A stretch of DNA of 64,000 bases, from assembly GCA_965649825.1 (NCBI GenBank), contig OZ287694.1, positions 372,001-436,000 on the forward strand. The letters are read 5' to 3'. Both the position numbers and the translations under genes were made by a program. Source of the stretch: Penicillus capitatus. Taxonomy: Eukaryota > Chlorophyta. Shown one piece after another: positions 1 through 14,500 of this stretch; the stretch's first letter is position 1, and every line of letters begins with the position of its first letter. The notes under the pieces were generated by a model, which made no database searches, was not told the origin of the DNA, and saw only the letters and a program-made list of their open reading frames with translations.

Positions 1-3000
1 ACCAGCGATACGGACAGCGACGCCACTTCGAATCTATTGAGGTCCTGGAAGCCCTCTCGAAACGGCGCCGCCAGAATCTGCATCACGATGGCAAACGTGA
101 GCAAAAGCTCAATGCCGGTGGTCGGCATCACGCTGTTGCCGACACGGTCGTAAGCCACAAGAACGGCGATGACTGTCTTTCGGACAAAAACGGCGACCTC
201 CCAGTATCGACGGCGATCTACTCGGTAGCAGCGATAGAGGAATCCCGTCGTCTGGTATGCCCAGCTGCTCTTGTGGGCGAGGTGCTGCGGCGCACTTAGG
301 AGGAAGAAGATGAAGAGCGCGAGCAGTCCGCCGTACACTGGACACACGAACGCAACAACCACTCTGTAGAGGAGTTTCGCGTGGTCGCCTTCGTAGCACC
401 TCATGCCCGTGTCGACAGCCCAGTACATGTGAGTCGCGTTGACTTGTGCAAAGTCTACCGAGTCGTGCACATCGACGCAGAGGAATACGCTCAATGCGGT
501 CTTCAGCACCGGCACGAGCGTGACATACCAGATGACCATCGCCGAAAGCACGGATCTCTTCGACAGGTAGCGGCGAAGACCATCGCTTCCAGATTTCACC
601 GATTTGGCCGCCCAGAACACGATCCAGCAAAGAAACACGGAGCAGGGGACGATGCACACGCCGACGACGAGCGCCAGAGCCGTCGGATGCAAGGACAGGT
701 GTTTTGAGGTCAGACACACGACGGATCGTCGAATGCCATCAGACGCGAGACCTCCGAGCAATTCTGACAGCAGCAGAAACCAATGGTCGACAAGCAGAAA
801 CTCACGAAATTCTGGCCTCACCTGCCGCTTCTGCCATGACGATCACAGGAATCGCCCATCCCACGTCAATGGAAGCTAGAAGAACGGTCGTTTGGACGTA
901 GCCTAGAGTGATCTACGAGACAACGAGTTAAGTGAGAGATGAACAGATTGACTTGCACCTTGAGCATCTCGACGGCCTTCCACTTGGCCAAAGTTTTCTC
1001 GGAAGCAGGCACTTCGGCGGCTTGGACCTGCAGCGTACTCATTCAGGTCGATGCGCATGTGATATCGTTTCACACGCACTTCCGTCCCGAGGCGTATCGA
1101 TTCGATCTGTTCCGCCGATGTAGACGGTGCACTCTGCTCACGAATCTGCACGACGTCTCCACGCAAAGCGCCGACCGTGCCGTGAATCGTGATGCCCGTG
1201 ATTCCCAACAGAATTATCACCGACGCCAGAATGTAGGCCACGTTGAAGAACCCCTTCAAACACCTTTTGCATTCGGAGGATAGACCAGAGCCGAAGTCTT
1301 CTTCGCATGATCCACAAAGTGGGCCCGTGTGACCCTTTTGAAACAGACAAAGATATTTATAACATCCGAAGGATTGAGAATGCAGCTTACTTCGGCACAC
1401 TGAGCTTGTGTGTATTCCTCGATATACTCTTTCTCGAATTCGCAACTCGACACATCGCTGACCATGGCCATCAAGTTCTCGGAGCGGACTACGTATTTGC
1501 AGGCCGAGGGCACTAGGCATCGTTGAAGGTGAGCCGAACACGGCGTCTTTTGCCAGAAGCCGTCTTCTGGCGTGATCACTCGATACTCGCAGTTCCCATT
1601 CTCTGGACAGAGATGGCAAACGGTCGCTGAAAGACAGAAGTTGTACGTCGTGCTGCTGCAGCTCTCGCAAAATCCAGCAGCCGATACAAACTCGCCGACA
1701 GAACAGTTGTGGACTCTCACGGTAATCCCGATGCTCTTGATCGCTTTTTCGCCAAACTCGACAGTCAAGTTGTACTCTCCCGGAGGAACGTAGCCTTTGA
1801 TGGATTGAAAAGTGCAGAATCCATTCTCCATCGACAGGAAAATCGGCCAAAATAAGAATTCACTACTCGGCGACGTCATGTTAGCATTGACTGGGCGGTA
1901 GTTTATTGCGGGTCTTTGCTTGAGTCCGTCCAGTAGCTCGACTATCGCGGTTGGCAGATCTGTGCCAGCCCGGTATCTTTCTACCGCACAGTTCTCTCCA
2001 CCGCTCACGCAGACGGCCTTGTTCGTGTCGTCCAACGTCATCTCTGCAGTTGCGGCATACGTCCCGACAATAGGGCCATAAACGCCACCGTGATTGTCTT
2101 TCCAGGAGGGACAAATGTCCTTGTCCGATTTGACTTGGCTCATAGCGTTCCACTCTTGCTCCTTGTAGAAGTCTGATCCAGCGTCTGACGAAACGTTGGC
2201 GCAACGAAAGCGGATAGCTTCTAAATATCCAGTGAAGACGGCTCCTCCAGCAATGCCAGCTTCATTGCTCAAGAATTGCGTTTCGATCAAAGCCATGACG
2301 GGACAGTCGATGCTGTTGGCGAGGCATTCCTCGATTCTTTTGATGCAGACGAAGAAGAGCCCACCTAGAAATACACATCGTTGTCAGTCGAGCTTACAAA
2401 GCGGGTGGGTGCCTACCACCCAGATTAGCCACGTTCTTCTCAATGTGGCATTTGACTAATTGCAAGGCCAGACTATACTCCAAGTCAGTGTCAAAGAAAA
2501 TTGCGCCGCCATTGCCTCCCTTTGCCGAATTGTTGTAAAGCTTACAGTCCGAACAAAAGATGGTCGATGACGCAAAGCCATACACGCCACCACCGCTTTC
2601 GTCCGCTTGGCCATAAAGAATGGAGAGATTGCGCGCTACCAAGTGAGACTCCTTTAACCAGATTGCTCCACCGTTTTTGGATTTTGCTCGTTCAACCGCT
2701 GAGTCAACGATAAAGATTAAGCTGCCCTTCGATGCAGCGGCAAAACCACCATAGACATTGGCCACGCTACTGATAAATTGTGACTGTAAGATATTCAGAG
2801 TCGAATTCCAGGCAAAAAGGAAGCCGCCACGTTTGGAACTGCTGTTGACTGCGGTGGTGTGTTTCACTATCACCGTGGAGTTCGCCGCGTACATGACTCC
2901 GCCTCTACCATCCGCCTGGTTGCCAATGGCGTTCGTGTCCTCCAACACCACTTCCGAATTCTCTGCGTAGACGCAACTGCCATCTTCAAGACCGACGTTG

Positions 3001-4443
3001 TCATCGAAACCGGACTCAAGCACGGAAACAGTCGACTCTCTGGCAAAGATCGCTGTCCCTCTGACGCCTTCATTCGCACGGAAGCTGCATTCGCGCACCT
3101 GGGCAGAGGACCTGACCAAATGAAAACAGCAGTTTTCCCTTTTCTTGGCGATTCCTGTCGCAAGAAGATTTCGTTCCACTGACGCATTGGACACTGCAAG
3201 GGATCCGTCTTGGATTTGGATGAGCGTGAGACTGTTGTCGAAAGCCGCGAGTCCTTGGATCGTTGTCTCGGATGACGCAGGACCATAGAATACGGACGAC
3301 GGCTTCACAGCAGCTCCGGACACGGCGTTCTTGAAAACGGCGCAGTTCTTCAACCGGTTCTTTTTCGCAAGGTGGACGATGCGAGCTGCGTCCGAGCCGA
3401 CATTCTCCGAGATCTCCACGTCGATCAACTCGACGGTAAAACAGGATGGGGACGACGTCCGCAATACCGAGGCGGCATTCAGTTCGTTCTTTCGAAAGAC
3501 GACGCGACGCAATGTGATAACACCGGGGGCATCTGCCTCGCATCCTGTTACTTCGATGATCGCCTGGGCTTCATCTGTGCCACCTTGTGCGCAGCCTTCG
3601 AAGACGACGTCGACGAAAGCGACGTTCTTGGATCTGCGAGAGGAGAAATTTGCAGCGGAATTCGTTCGAGACGGTCTTACTGTACGAGGAAGAGGCCGGA
3701 GTTTCTCTGAGGGCATGTGAATCTTGTTCTTGTCGTCGGGTTCAGAAAGACGGCGTCATTCGATTCGACAACGTCGACTTGAGTGGCGAGAGTCAGTTGC
3801 CAAGGAATCGTGATGCGTGACGACGGACGGATGACGCCGGACACGTCGAACAGGATAACGTCGCCTTCGCTGGTGCAGTTGACAATCGTCTGCACGTCGT
3901 TGTCGATCTCGTGGAGGACGGCGTCGTTGATCAGCCACGTTTTGCCGTCGGCTGCGGTATACCTCTCTCTGGTCACGTCTATCAACGTGCATACGTAACC
4001 TACATGCGTCGGACGCCGTCAAATCTACGCTCTCCGTGCGACAGGTCGAAAAGACGAACCTGTGGCGATTCCTCGACCGGACGGGTTGGACGGCAACGTA
4101 GCGTGCGCTTCGTTCGTCGGCTACGGAAGAAAGACGCGATGGTTAATGCCCTCGCCTTTGAATGGCGGCAGGCGCATTGGAGACGTACGTCTTGAATGGG
4201 GTCAGTGACCGGATTGGTTGGTGTGTCAGAAGGTATGGGCGGCAATTCATCGTCCGTTTTGCCTAATACGCCAGACAGCACGGCTTGGAAGATGCGACGA
4301 AGTTAGAGCGGAAAACCATGAACTGTGGAGACAGCGTTTGGCGGACGCAGTAACGCGCTCTCAACAGCGCACGTAAGTCCGACTCCATACGCGAACGCGT
4401 AGCAGAGCAGGCAGAGTTTAAAAGGAGTAAGCGTGCTTCGCAT
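1..4443 (-). CDS. Receptor-family paralogue A: Pmp-like beta-helix membrane protein (partial, runs off the left edge)
   Basis: Ten exons can be joined on the minus strand: 4443-4347, 4262-4189, 4120-4060, 3999-3681, 3633-2417, 2364-1391, 1334-1080, 1027-959, 912-822 and 763 to the edge. Exon lengths 97, 74, 61, 319, 974, 69 and 91 equal those of gene C, which fixes start and splice sites. The product has a signal peptide (MRSTLTPFKLCLLCYAF), a cap with an IDNDVQTIVNCT motif, beta-helix repeats rich in GG and N, a cysteine-rich module with GHTGPLCGSC, and then several membrane helices. Pmp-type beta-helices are known as adhesive surface structures; a receptor or adhesion role here is inference. 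Introns are 46-84 nt, GT-AG. All frames stay open across the junctions, so the copy looks intact as far as it is visible. Confidence 0.85.
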
Positions 4444-5479
4444 GGCGAGTACGGGAAACGAACACTGAAAGCAACGTTTCAAAATGCGTTGGTTTGTTCG
4501 ACGTGAGTCATCCTTAGATGATAGATGCGTTAAGTGAAAAGACAGATGCTCGTCACTTCTCTGCCAGGCGATGCGTTCTGGCCGCCAAGAAATGAGCTCC
4601 TTTGACATGTTGTCTTCGTTTTCGTCATGTATTAGGTACAGAAACTCGGCGGCTAATAGATTTCGTACCCCGAACTGCAGCCTTGGTCTAAACATTCAGA
4701 ACGGATGATTCCAGGGATCATCGGCGACATCCATTCAGGTAACAGCTCACCTTTTTCGAGCTGCTTTATTTGCCTTTGCCTTTGTTGTGAAGGCCGAGGA
4801 CTTTTGGGTCTGTGACAGTTCTTCTAAGAAGGCGAAGTCTTACCGAGTTCGTTGTTACAATAGGACGGGCACTAATCGACCCCAGCGAGTGGCTTGCTGA
4901 CTTGCTACCTCACCTTTCTTTTCTGTCGACGTCAATAAACGAACAACGCTCTGTCTTACAAAGCGCTTCTGCTGTTCTCTATTCTGAATACCTGACAAGA
5001 CAGCTAGACAGCGCACGTACCGCCGTCCGATTCTCGTGGCTCGTCTTTCACTTTTTCACCTTACCTAGATCGGCTCAAAGCTAAAACGTAAGCGCACCAC
5101 ACTCTAGAGTAAAGAATACAGATCTATCCTCCAGGTATGCATCTCCTCATACATCTGCAGTAGTATGCGCTGCGATAACAATGTCCAGACGAAAGACAGT
5201 AAGACTCGGCAGGCGTCGAAAGCTGAACAAGGGTGTGCATTCTTACAAAGAGAGATTGCATTTGAGCGACCTCGTACTTGACTGTTTAGGTTCATTCAAG
5301 CTTTTCGATAAGGAACGTTAACATCACTTGTACCCTGAAAAAATAAAGCAGCGTCTGTCCATGCGAGCACCAAGCCCAACGCAAAGGATAGGACATAACC
5401 GTAGAAACCCATCCATAGACGAAAAAGCAAAAAGCAAAGCTAAAAGCAAAACAACAGTTCGTCACAGAAAGCGTCTGAT
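4444..5479. other. Intergenic gap between paralogues A and B
   Basis: This is about 1 kb upstream of gene A and downstream of gene B. No ORF has a recognisable product. It should hold the promoter of A and the 3' end of B, but I see no clear TATA box or repeat. Confidence 0.4.
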
Positions 5480-8400
5480 TCAGACCACACCATCGTCCAG
5501 TCCTTTATCCGTCTTCCAGATATAGTTCTTCGCCAGGTTCAGTTTTTGATTCAGCTTCAAGGTGAGAAACTCTTTGAAGATGGAAAAGAAGGAACGCGTC
5601 TGAGTATTGGATATTCCTTCGATCTCCAAGACGACGCGCATATACGCCACCGTCGCCTGCACGAATTGAAACACGAGATAGCCGAACAGACCGCACACAA
5701 AGACGAACAGCAAGGCAGTGAGCACCACGCGCACCACATCTCCAGTGCGACGGTCGTGATAGAAGAGCGCCAGAACAAAGGCAAAATTCGAGACGAGCAA
5801 CGAGGCGCCCTCGAGCGTGTTCAGCGAGGCAAACTCGTTTCCGAAGGGATGGGCGACGGTGTGTACGTACATCGCCGTCATCAGTATACAGACAGCGATG
5901 ACGGCCTGGAGATTGGCGCCGAGATGGTAGCCGAAGGCAACGACGATCGTCAGCAGCGCCTTGCGCAGCATGATGATGGACTCCCAGTAGATGTACTTGT
6001 CCGAGTAGGCGCGGTAGAGAAACGCCGTCGCTTCCATGAACCATCCCTCACGCGTCGACGGATCGCGTCTGCGCTGCAGCGTCAGCAGGAGGAAGAGCGG
6101 AAAGCCGGCGGTGAAAACGACGGCGACGGGCCATCCGAGTGTCCCGGCGAGAATGGCGTGGGAGCCTTGGTAGCACTTCAGCGAGGTGGCGCGCGCCCAG
6201 TAGTGGCTGACGTGATCCGCGTCGACGTCGACGGAATCGTGCACGCCGACGCAGTAGAGGACGCTCATGGCGGTCTTGGTTATCCAGACGTAGGTGAGAT
6301 AGGCGACGGCGAGTAGACTGAGCGTGGATCGCTGTTTGACGTAGTTCCAGCTCTCGCCGCATTTCCACGCGACGCCGAGCCAGAACACGGCGTACAGGAT
6401 CATCGACACGACTGGAATCGCCATGTTGACGATGGCCCAGGCGACGGTGCGCGACACAGGGGCGTCGGCAGGCACGAGACACTCAATGGAGAACGCGACC
6501 GGATTCGACATCATCCCGCCGAGCATGTCTGCAAGAAGACCGTGTGATGGGACGTGCGTCCGAAGCAGTGGTCGGTCGGACCTGTCGAGGACAGCAGGAT
6601 GGATGCCGACGGGGTCCAGTTGGCGTTGATATGCACGGCGACGGACAGCACTTGTAAAAAGTTGATCGTGATCTGGAAGGCAGAGAGGATGGAGATAGCG
6701 TCGTGTGGCGGCGGCGTACTTTAAAGATCTCGACGATTTGGCACTTGGCCGTCTCCGCCCGTCGCTGGCTGTCTTCCCCGAGGACGACGAGCCCGTGCAG
6801 TTGGCTCGACGAAGCGCCTTGTCGACAGCTCTCTTCGCAGGCGGCACTGTCCTCGATCATTTGCAGCGTGACTGGTGCCGAGGACATGCGCGGGACGTTG
6901 TCTGACGGCGCATTTCGGAGAATGCGCACCATCTGCTGGACGGGAGTCAGGGCGGGTGCCAGACTGCTCTTAATGGCGAAGCTGCTCAGCGCCATAACCG
7001 TAAGAATCGAGAGAACGACGTAGACGATGCTGAGTCCTTCGTCGCAACGTTCGCAGTTCAGCGACGAAGTGTGACCGAATCCCGGCCGACAGTCGCCACA
7101 CAACGGACCCACATGACCCTGCACACGACACAACTGACCCACAGAACCCGGCGGCGAGCTGACGCTAACCTCATCGCACTGCGCTTCGCCGTACTCGACG
7201 TCGACCGTTTCATTGTAGCTGCAGTCCTGCATGTCCGCGGTGACGCTCTCCAGGCTCTCCTCTCGGTCGTAGTCGCAGGCCCCGCGACTCAGGCATTCCT
7301 GCATGTGTGTGGAGCACGGGTAGCGGTGCCAGTACTTGCGCATGGGATAGATGACGTTCGCCGACGTGCAGTTGGCGTTTTCGGGACACGGTTGACAGTC
7401 CTCGTGCGTCTTCGACATTCGATACTGCGTCTCGGTGCAGCGCACGCAGAGTTTGCGATCTTCCTTCGGCGCCTCGCCGATGATGCACGAGCGGACCGTC
7501 ACCGCCATCGTCAGCACGGACAGCGCCTTCTCGCTGAAGTCGATCTGCACGACGTAGTTGCCCGGCACCTGCAAACCGCTGATCTCCGAGAACTCCGCCG
7601 TGCCGTCCTCCATCAGCAGACTGACGTTGCCGGGGAACAGCGCGTGGCCTTTCGGCGTCGAATGCATCACGGCTTCGACCGAGCTGTTGCCGGATCCGAC
7701 CGCAGGTCCCTGGCCGAACTGATCCACCACGCGCAGTCGGATCTTCGGCAGCGGATCGCCACTGCGGTACGTCGCGAGACGCACGTGTGTCTTCTCTTTC
7801 ATCTCTTTCATCTCGGTCGCGTTGCCGCGTCGCTCCTCGAGGGACCAAAAGATGCGACGGGCGTAGGAGGCGACGTCGGGGCCGAAATTGGTTTTCTGGT
7901 TGTGCGTCCACGACGGGCAGAGGCCTTTGTCCGACTTGAGCACGCTCATGCGCTTCAGCTCTGCTGTGGAGTAGAACTGCAATGCGCTGCGTCGAGGATC
8001 TTCGTCGCAGCGAAATCGGAACGCCGTCAGATCGCTAGCGAAGATGCCGCCGCCGCTTTCGGCGCTGTTGTGCGACAGTGTCGTCCCGCCCAGAGCGACG
8101 AAGGTGCAGTTGGCTTTCGGTTCGCTGCAGTTGGCCGATGTGTAGTCGCTCAGGTAGTGCACGCCGCCGCCAAGTGTGGCGTTGTTGCCCCGAAACAGAC
8201 ATCCATCGAACTGATAGGCCAGTCGCTGAAAGGAGGCGGAGGCAATCGACACGCCGCCGCCTAAGCGCCCCGCTGCGTTGTCCTCGAAACGGCATTTCAG
8301 GCAAAGGACAGACGACCCCGGATCCGTATGCAGACCACCGCCCGCTTCCTCTGCCACGCACTCGCTCACGTGCAGCTCTCTGGCGCGCAGACGGCTCGTA

Positions 8401-11400
8401 AAGATGCGAATGGCGCCGCCTTTGGCGGCGCGCGCACCGGTGACGGTGAGATTGACGACGTCGATGTCGCTGTCTTCGTCTGCGTCCATAAAGCCGCCCG
8501 TCCGGTTGGCCCAGCCGCCTTCTGCCTTGGCGTTGCGAATGGTCACATCGCTTCCGCGACACGACAGGAATCCTCCTGTCTGCGACGTCCCGTTGACGAA
8601 CGTGGCGTTGCGCAACCGCAGCGACGACTGCTGGACGGCAAGGGCGCCGCCTCTATCGGAAACGAGGCATTCTCTGAAGACCGAGTCCCGCAGTATCGCT
8701 CTGGACTCCTCGAAGAGATAGAGACCACCGCCGCTGACCGCTGCGTTCTTGACAAAGGTCAATCCGCTCGCCGTCACATTCGACTCGGCGCTGAAAAGAC
8801 CTCCGCCTCGGTCTTGGGCCCTGTTCACGACAAACTGCGAATCACTGAGCTCAACACGGGCGCAGCGATCGGCGTAAATCCCTGCACCGTCTTCACTCGC
8901 CTCCCCGGCCGTCATCGTCACGCCATTCAGCACAAGAGGGCTGTTACGCGCAAAGATCCCTGCGCCAAACTGCGCCCTGTTCTGCGAGAAGGTCGATTGC
9001 GTCACGTTCGCCAGTTCGGCGTGCAGAATGCACAGTCCAGCGCCCATAAGGCGACAGCTGTTCTGGACTATACGCACGCGCTGTGCGTGCATCGTGCTGA
9101 GCGATGCGTGAATGCCGCCGCCGTGACCCTTGGCCTCGTTTCCGTACAGATCAGAATCGGCAATGCGCAGCACACTGCGCTCTTCGATCTGAATCCCGCC
9201 GCCCACGTCTCGCGTCGCGTTGTTTCGATGGAACTTGCAGGATTCGACCGTCGCATTGGCGAGGTACACGCCGAGCCCGGCGCCATTCCCTGCGACGTTG
9301 GAGGTAAAAACGCACGACACCAGCGTTCCGCGCGAGTCTTCGAGCAGCAAACCGCCGCCGTCTTTCCCCGCACGGTTGTCCGAGAATTCCGTATCCGTGG
9401 CGACTAGCACGGCTCGGTTCTTCACTTTGACGCCGCCGCCATCGCGGTTGGCGTGATTGTTTGCGACGGTGCATCGGGTCAGTTGCGTCTTGGGACTCTC
9501 GATGAGCATCGCGCCGCCAGAGTCGGTAGCTTCATTGCCGGTGAGCACGACGTCCTCAAACGTCGCGTTTCCGTCGTGGATGTGGACGCCGCCTCCGGAT
9601 CGCGCCTCGTTGTTCCGAAAGGAGCTGTTCGTAAAAAGCGCGTCCCCTCTCTGCTCGAACACACCTCCGCCCAGCTCGGCGACATTGGCTCTGAACACGC
9701 TGCGCTCCACGGACCACTGTCTGGCGTCTTCGATGTAGAGAGCGCCGCCCCACGACGCCGTGTTGCTCCTGGCTCGCAAGCGACGGAGACGACCAGTGGC
9801 GCCCTCCAAGAAGAGGCAGCCGCCATTGGCGCGAGCTCTGTTACCGCGGCAGTCGATGCGATCCAGAGCTGCATGTACCTGGCGCAGAGAGACAGCGCCG
9901 CCGGACTTGGCTGCGGCGTTGCGCTCAAAAAGACACCTGTCGATTCGGAGCGAGCCGGCTGAGGCGAACAGAGCGCCGCCGTCTCCCTGGACGCCGTTGT
10001 CTACGAAATCGCAGCGTCGCAGCGTCACGTTGCTGTCGGTTGAGGAAAGAGAGCTCGTTTGCGTCTCCGTCGTCGAGGCGCAGCCCAACGCGCCGCTGTG
10101 ACCGAGCGTCGCCGCGTCATCCGGTGCCGTCACTTCGATTCCTGTCTTCTTGTCGCGGTTCCGTCGAAAACGGCAGTCGATGATCTCTGCGACGCTTCCC
10201 GATTCCAATTGCACGAGCGGCCCGTCGCTGTTCCTCACGAAAACTGACGTCCTTAGCGTCAACGTGCCGCCAATGACCTGTAGTCCAGCAATCGCATTGC
10301 CACTAACCTCGAGACCAACGACGATGGTAACAGAGCCCGGCCTCGCGCTCAAGAGTGACGGCCGTCGCTGAGCATCTGATGCGACAGGCGCATTGCCTTT
10401 GATAGTAATCTGTCTGAGATCGCTGACACCGGAAAGCTGGGCGAAGCACGCGTCCCCGCAGACGTTATCCGCGAACTCCACGTCGACCATCTCCACTGTA
10501 GAACACTCAGAGCCTTGCACAGAGAAAGCCATCGCTCCGTCCAGAACATTGCGGCGGAACGCCACGTGACGCAGCTGGACCTTTCCGCCGCCATCCTCGG
10601 CGCTGCATCTGTCTACCTCGACAACGGCGCCGTCTTTCTCTTCCAGACGGCAGTCTTCGAACGCCACATTCGCGAAAAGAACGTTCCGTGTCCTGCGCAC
10701 CACCCGGTCGTCTTTTGTCTGCACCTCACGTCGCGCCTCACTTGACGAGAAAGGCTCCGCCGTTCCGAGGGCATTGGAAGACGGTTTGTTTATCCGCCTT
10801 CGGAAAAATGCCCTGTTCCAGATCGACGGATGCCGTGGCGGAACTCAGCGTCAGGTTGTGGGGTATGGTGATACGCCTGGGAGACTTGATCGGCGCGGCG
10901 ACGTCGAATAGAATGACGTCTCCGTCGTCGCTGCAGTCGATCACGCTCTGCACATCGTAAGAGATCGAATCCAATCCTCGATCGTTAAGCGACCACGTCC
11001 TCGACGCCACGTGATACATCTCATCAATTTCGCTCCTTGTCAGACGGCAGGTCTCATCTGCACAGGTAACAACGAAAAGAGTGAGACATGGTGTGGAGTC
11101 CACCATACCTCCTTGATTGAGGGTGGCATCGCGGCGCTGATTCAGGGAGCGGGAGGCCGTTCGTTGTCGAGGCTGCAGACACGGGTAACGACGTGACGTT
11201 TGGTCATGGAAGGGAGAGGAGCGTACATGCCAGAACGTCGTCGTCTTTTCATCGCCATCTCCGTATGCGTATACCGACGGGGTCGAGTCTCCTTTCTCGC
11301 CTGTACCATAACGCGAGTTCACAAGAGGCGGAGTGCATCGCACGACGCGCTGCGCATTCGCAGACGAGACGGCAAACGTGCGCAAAGAGACGAGGGCGAG

Positions 11401-11529
11401 CAGAGGACATGCACCTAGCAGCCTCGCCAGCGGCGAAGGGAGTCGGGTCAGGTGTGCGAGAGAAGACGCATGGACTTGACATGTCCAGCGAAACGCAAGG
11501 AGTATGAGCACCAACAGCCGTGATGCCAT
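5480..11529 (-). CDS. Receptor-family paralogue B: Pmp-like beta-helix multi-pass membrane protein, 1876 aa
   Basis: Eight exons: 11529-11415, 11300-11227, 11172-11109, 11057-10742, 10692-7170, 7118-6720, 6672-6582 and 6528-5480. They sum to 5631 nt, an exact multiple of three. Exon 2 (74 nt) and exon 7 (91 nt) match A and C exactly. Start ATG at 11529 gives signal peptide MASRLLVLILLAF. The large exon encodes over a thousand residues of beta-helix turns (GGG/GGA, N-rich, many N-x-S/T sites). A module with GHVGPLCGDC follows, then a C-terminal region with about seven hydrophobic segments and a conserved WESIIMLRKALL stretch. The intron at 7169-7119 is 51 nt, in frame and stop-free, so it can be mistaken for coding sequence; its position matches an intron of A and C. 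Two introns of A/C (before the cysteine-rich part and before the first membrane segment) are absent. Function is inferred as cell-surface adhesion or sensing. Confidence 0.9.
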
Positions 11530-14500
11530 CTCCGACTCCGTCGACGAGATGGAAACGGTGGCGGTTGAGTACTGGGAACGGAGGAACGTCTGCCGAGAGG
11601 GACGTCTCAGGCAGAAACGGAAAGAGGGTTTCAAAAGAGAGCGTGTGCTTAAGCGCAAAGGCGTTTGGTCTTTTGAATGATTGTGCGGACGAAAAGGTTA
11701 TCTGCCCAATGTCTTTTCGCCCTATCTACTGCTAACTTGTGTACTGCACTTCTGCGTAGTGGTAGCGTTGGTACCGAGTAGGAAAGTGGAAGACAGCTGT
11801 CACCGTCACTGTCGCTTTTGAGAAGACAGTCCCACTTTTGCGTTCTTACAGTGACGGAGGAATGCGCCGGACTCGACGAAACGTTGAGACCGCAGAAGCG
11901 CGGCGCTCTGTCGGAAGGTCATCGTGAGGTGTTTGGGGTCACGCGTTCTGAATGCTCGCACGGCGCATGTTACAAGGCTCCCGCCTCTGCGTCTGTTGTG
12001 CAAGGACGAGAGAATGAATAGACAACAGCGAACTGGCTGTCAATTCTTACGAGGCCTTATAAACCCAAATCTGAGCAAGACCGAACGCTCCATTTATGTA
12101 TGCACAATGTAGACGAGCTGTTTAATTGACAAGTGCTGGTCCTCGTTTCTGGAGATCGTGCTTTTATTCTATGCTAACCCGAACCCGAGAAGAGGAAAGA
12201 GAGACATTGCTGTCTGAAATTGGTGGCTAATGGGCAGGAGCATCGCAACACGATGCAGTGCTAGAACATGTGATCTGACCCGACTAGATCTGACTTTGGC
12301 GACTGGCCTCGTCTTGATTGATGTCTTTTAATGGGATGTGGCTGCTCGCCTTCGCAGTCAAGCTCGAGCCCGTGTGTTAGCTGGTGTAGGATCTCCGGAT
12401 CTCCGGCCGTCCATCGGAGAGAGAAGGTAACTCAGTCGACAGCCTAACGACGGCAAATGGGCCAGCCATTCACGAAAGAGAGATGACATTCACATGGAGG
12501 GGCCTTGGATCACGTCCAGTGATTTGGAGAGCCGCAACATCCACACATGCTGAGCTGACGCATCGGTAGAGGGCTGCTTGAGCGAAGTGCTACCATAAGT
12601 GATAGCTGTATCGACCATGAACACAATTGCACGTTCAGCAGGATGGCAGAAGAGAGGAGGAGATTCGCTTAAGAGACTCCGTCAGTCTTCCGAGGATTGT
12701 CCGATGACAGGGACGTTTGGATCCCTTACCTTCGCTGCCAACGAAAACGCATTAACGTTAGGAAACACGCATGTATGCGTTCGCATGCTGTCTCCGATGA
12801 TGTGACAGCTTCTGGCTACATGACGTTAGATCCGGTAAGTGACGTCATTTCCATACGCCGTAAATGTACGAGATGGACAGGATTGACGTGGAATTGATAG
12901 GCATTGGCATTTAGAGGCGTCGTATCGCATGATGTGACAGCCACTTCTGAACGCATCCTCCGCTGAGGACTCTGACCGTTACATCGAGATGCTGACGTCT
13001 GTCGACAAATACAACGTGATGGTACACATTATACAAGACAAAAAAGAATCCATCTACGACGCTTGCGATTTCTTCGCCCATCGCAGTCTAGGCTTTGCTT
13101 TAGGAGAATATAACGCAATCCTCGCCACTTGACGAGCCACACCTAGAGAAAACAGAAAACAAAGATCACCAACCTGCACTTATGTACTCACCGACCGTCG
13201 ATCTGGTGACGATCTGGAATTCAATGTGTGGAAACAGGGTCTGCAAAGTCTTCGCCTACATTCCAGAAACGCAGATCTGCCGGCGAAGAACTATAGGTAA
13301 TAAATGGCTCGCCATTTTGTATCGCTTGATAATGCGTTCCGAGCGAACGGCCATCTCTCCCTGAGCACAGGGACATTGTCACCATGGCATGTTTCCTTCA
13401 GTTCGTGTGCTCACCCGCATTTGCTTGATCACATGCTGTTCGTTGCTCATGATGAGAATACTATCCACTTGGCGCATGCGAGCCATGAACATCCCGAGAA
13501 GTATAGCTTCGTAGGATGCCTGATGACATGCAGAAATATGTCCATCGTTACGTGCGCCATACCTAGGCTGAGAATCACACGCGTGCACCTAGGTGTTTGC
13601 GTAGGTACCCTGTCAATCGGCCGTCTGGAAAGAAGAGCACCGCCCCTGCTCCGTAGGTATCCTTATCCCACCTGGCTCAACGGTGCCCATGCGTTTCATG
13701 CAGTGCGGCGTACCTGAAGCTTCCGTAGAAGTAGAGTCTGAAGCGACGCACTTCGATTCTGCCACACCACGACCACATGCGGCGCAGAAGTCCGGAGACG
13801 GTCGATGTCTACGGTGTTATGACACGGTGACGGACTTTCTGCACCGCTGAAAAAACGAACTGGATACAGTTCTTCATCATCTCTGCAGGGGGGCAGACGT
13901 CCACCGCAGACGAACAGTCGCCGAAACGCGAGAGTCCGAGCAGGTCTCGAGTGACGCTCTGTTAGAGAATACAGGGTGAGTCACTCGACGGTGCCACGTG
14001 TTTGCTTCATCTGTTGTGTCTGTCCTACAACAGGACGACCAGACCCCTCAAACGTCACATCAAGAGATCCCAGCACTTCTTGTCCTGCATGGAACACGCA
14101 AGACAGCCAAACCGACACGTTGGCGCCACTCGATGCGAACAAGCCCGGCAGAAACCTGTGTGTTGATGCAGAGGCTGAAGGAAGTTGACTGCTTGACTGC
14201 CTGGGGCTTCTCTACCGTAGAGACCCATTCGCACCCACAAACCCTGCGGCCACGGACTCCCTTCTGTAGGCAATGATGCCATATCAATGCAAAAGCAATT
14301 GCACGACACTTTTCCACGTTTGCCAATCCCTGACTTTGTTAGATAGACAGTCCATTGCACTGGAGAGTGGACAACATGCTTGTTCGCTGAAGAGTGATAC
14401 CTGGCGATGAAAAGAGTGTCCGCAGACATGCGAGAAATGATCGTGCTGGAAAGACACTCTGTACTGCAACCGGCGTTGCTGATCGCCCAGTTCGTCCTCC

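Noticed and set aside
1330-1400. Frameshift in paralogue A near the cysteine-rich module
   Set aside because: A GT-AG intron at the same position as in B and C explains the frame change.
7071-8264. Long plus-strand ORF opposite gene B, and similar long antisense ORFs elsewhere
   Set aside because: They mirror the codon pattern of the true gene on the other strand and have no motif of their own.
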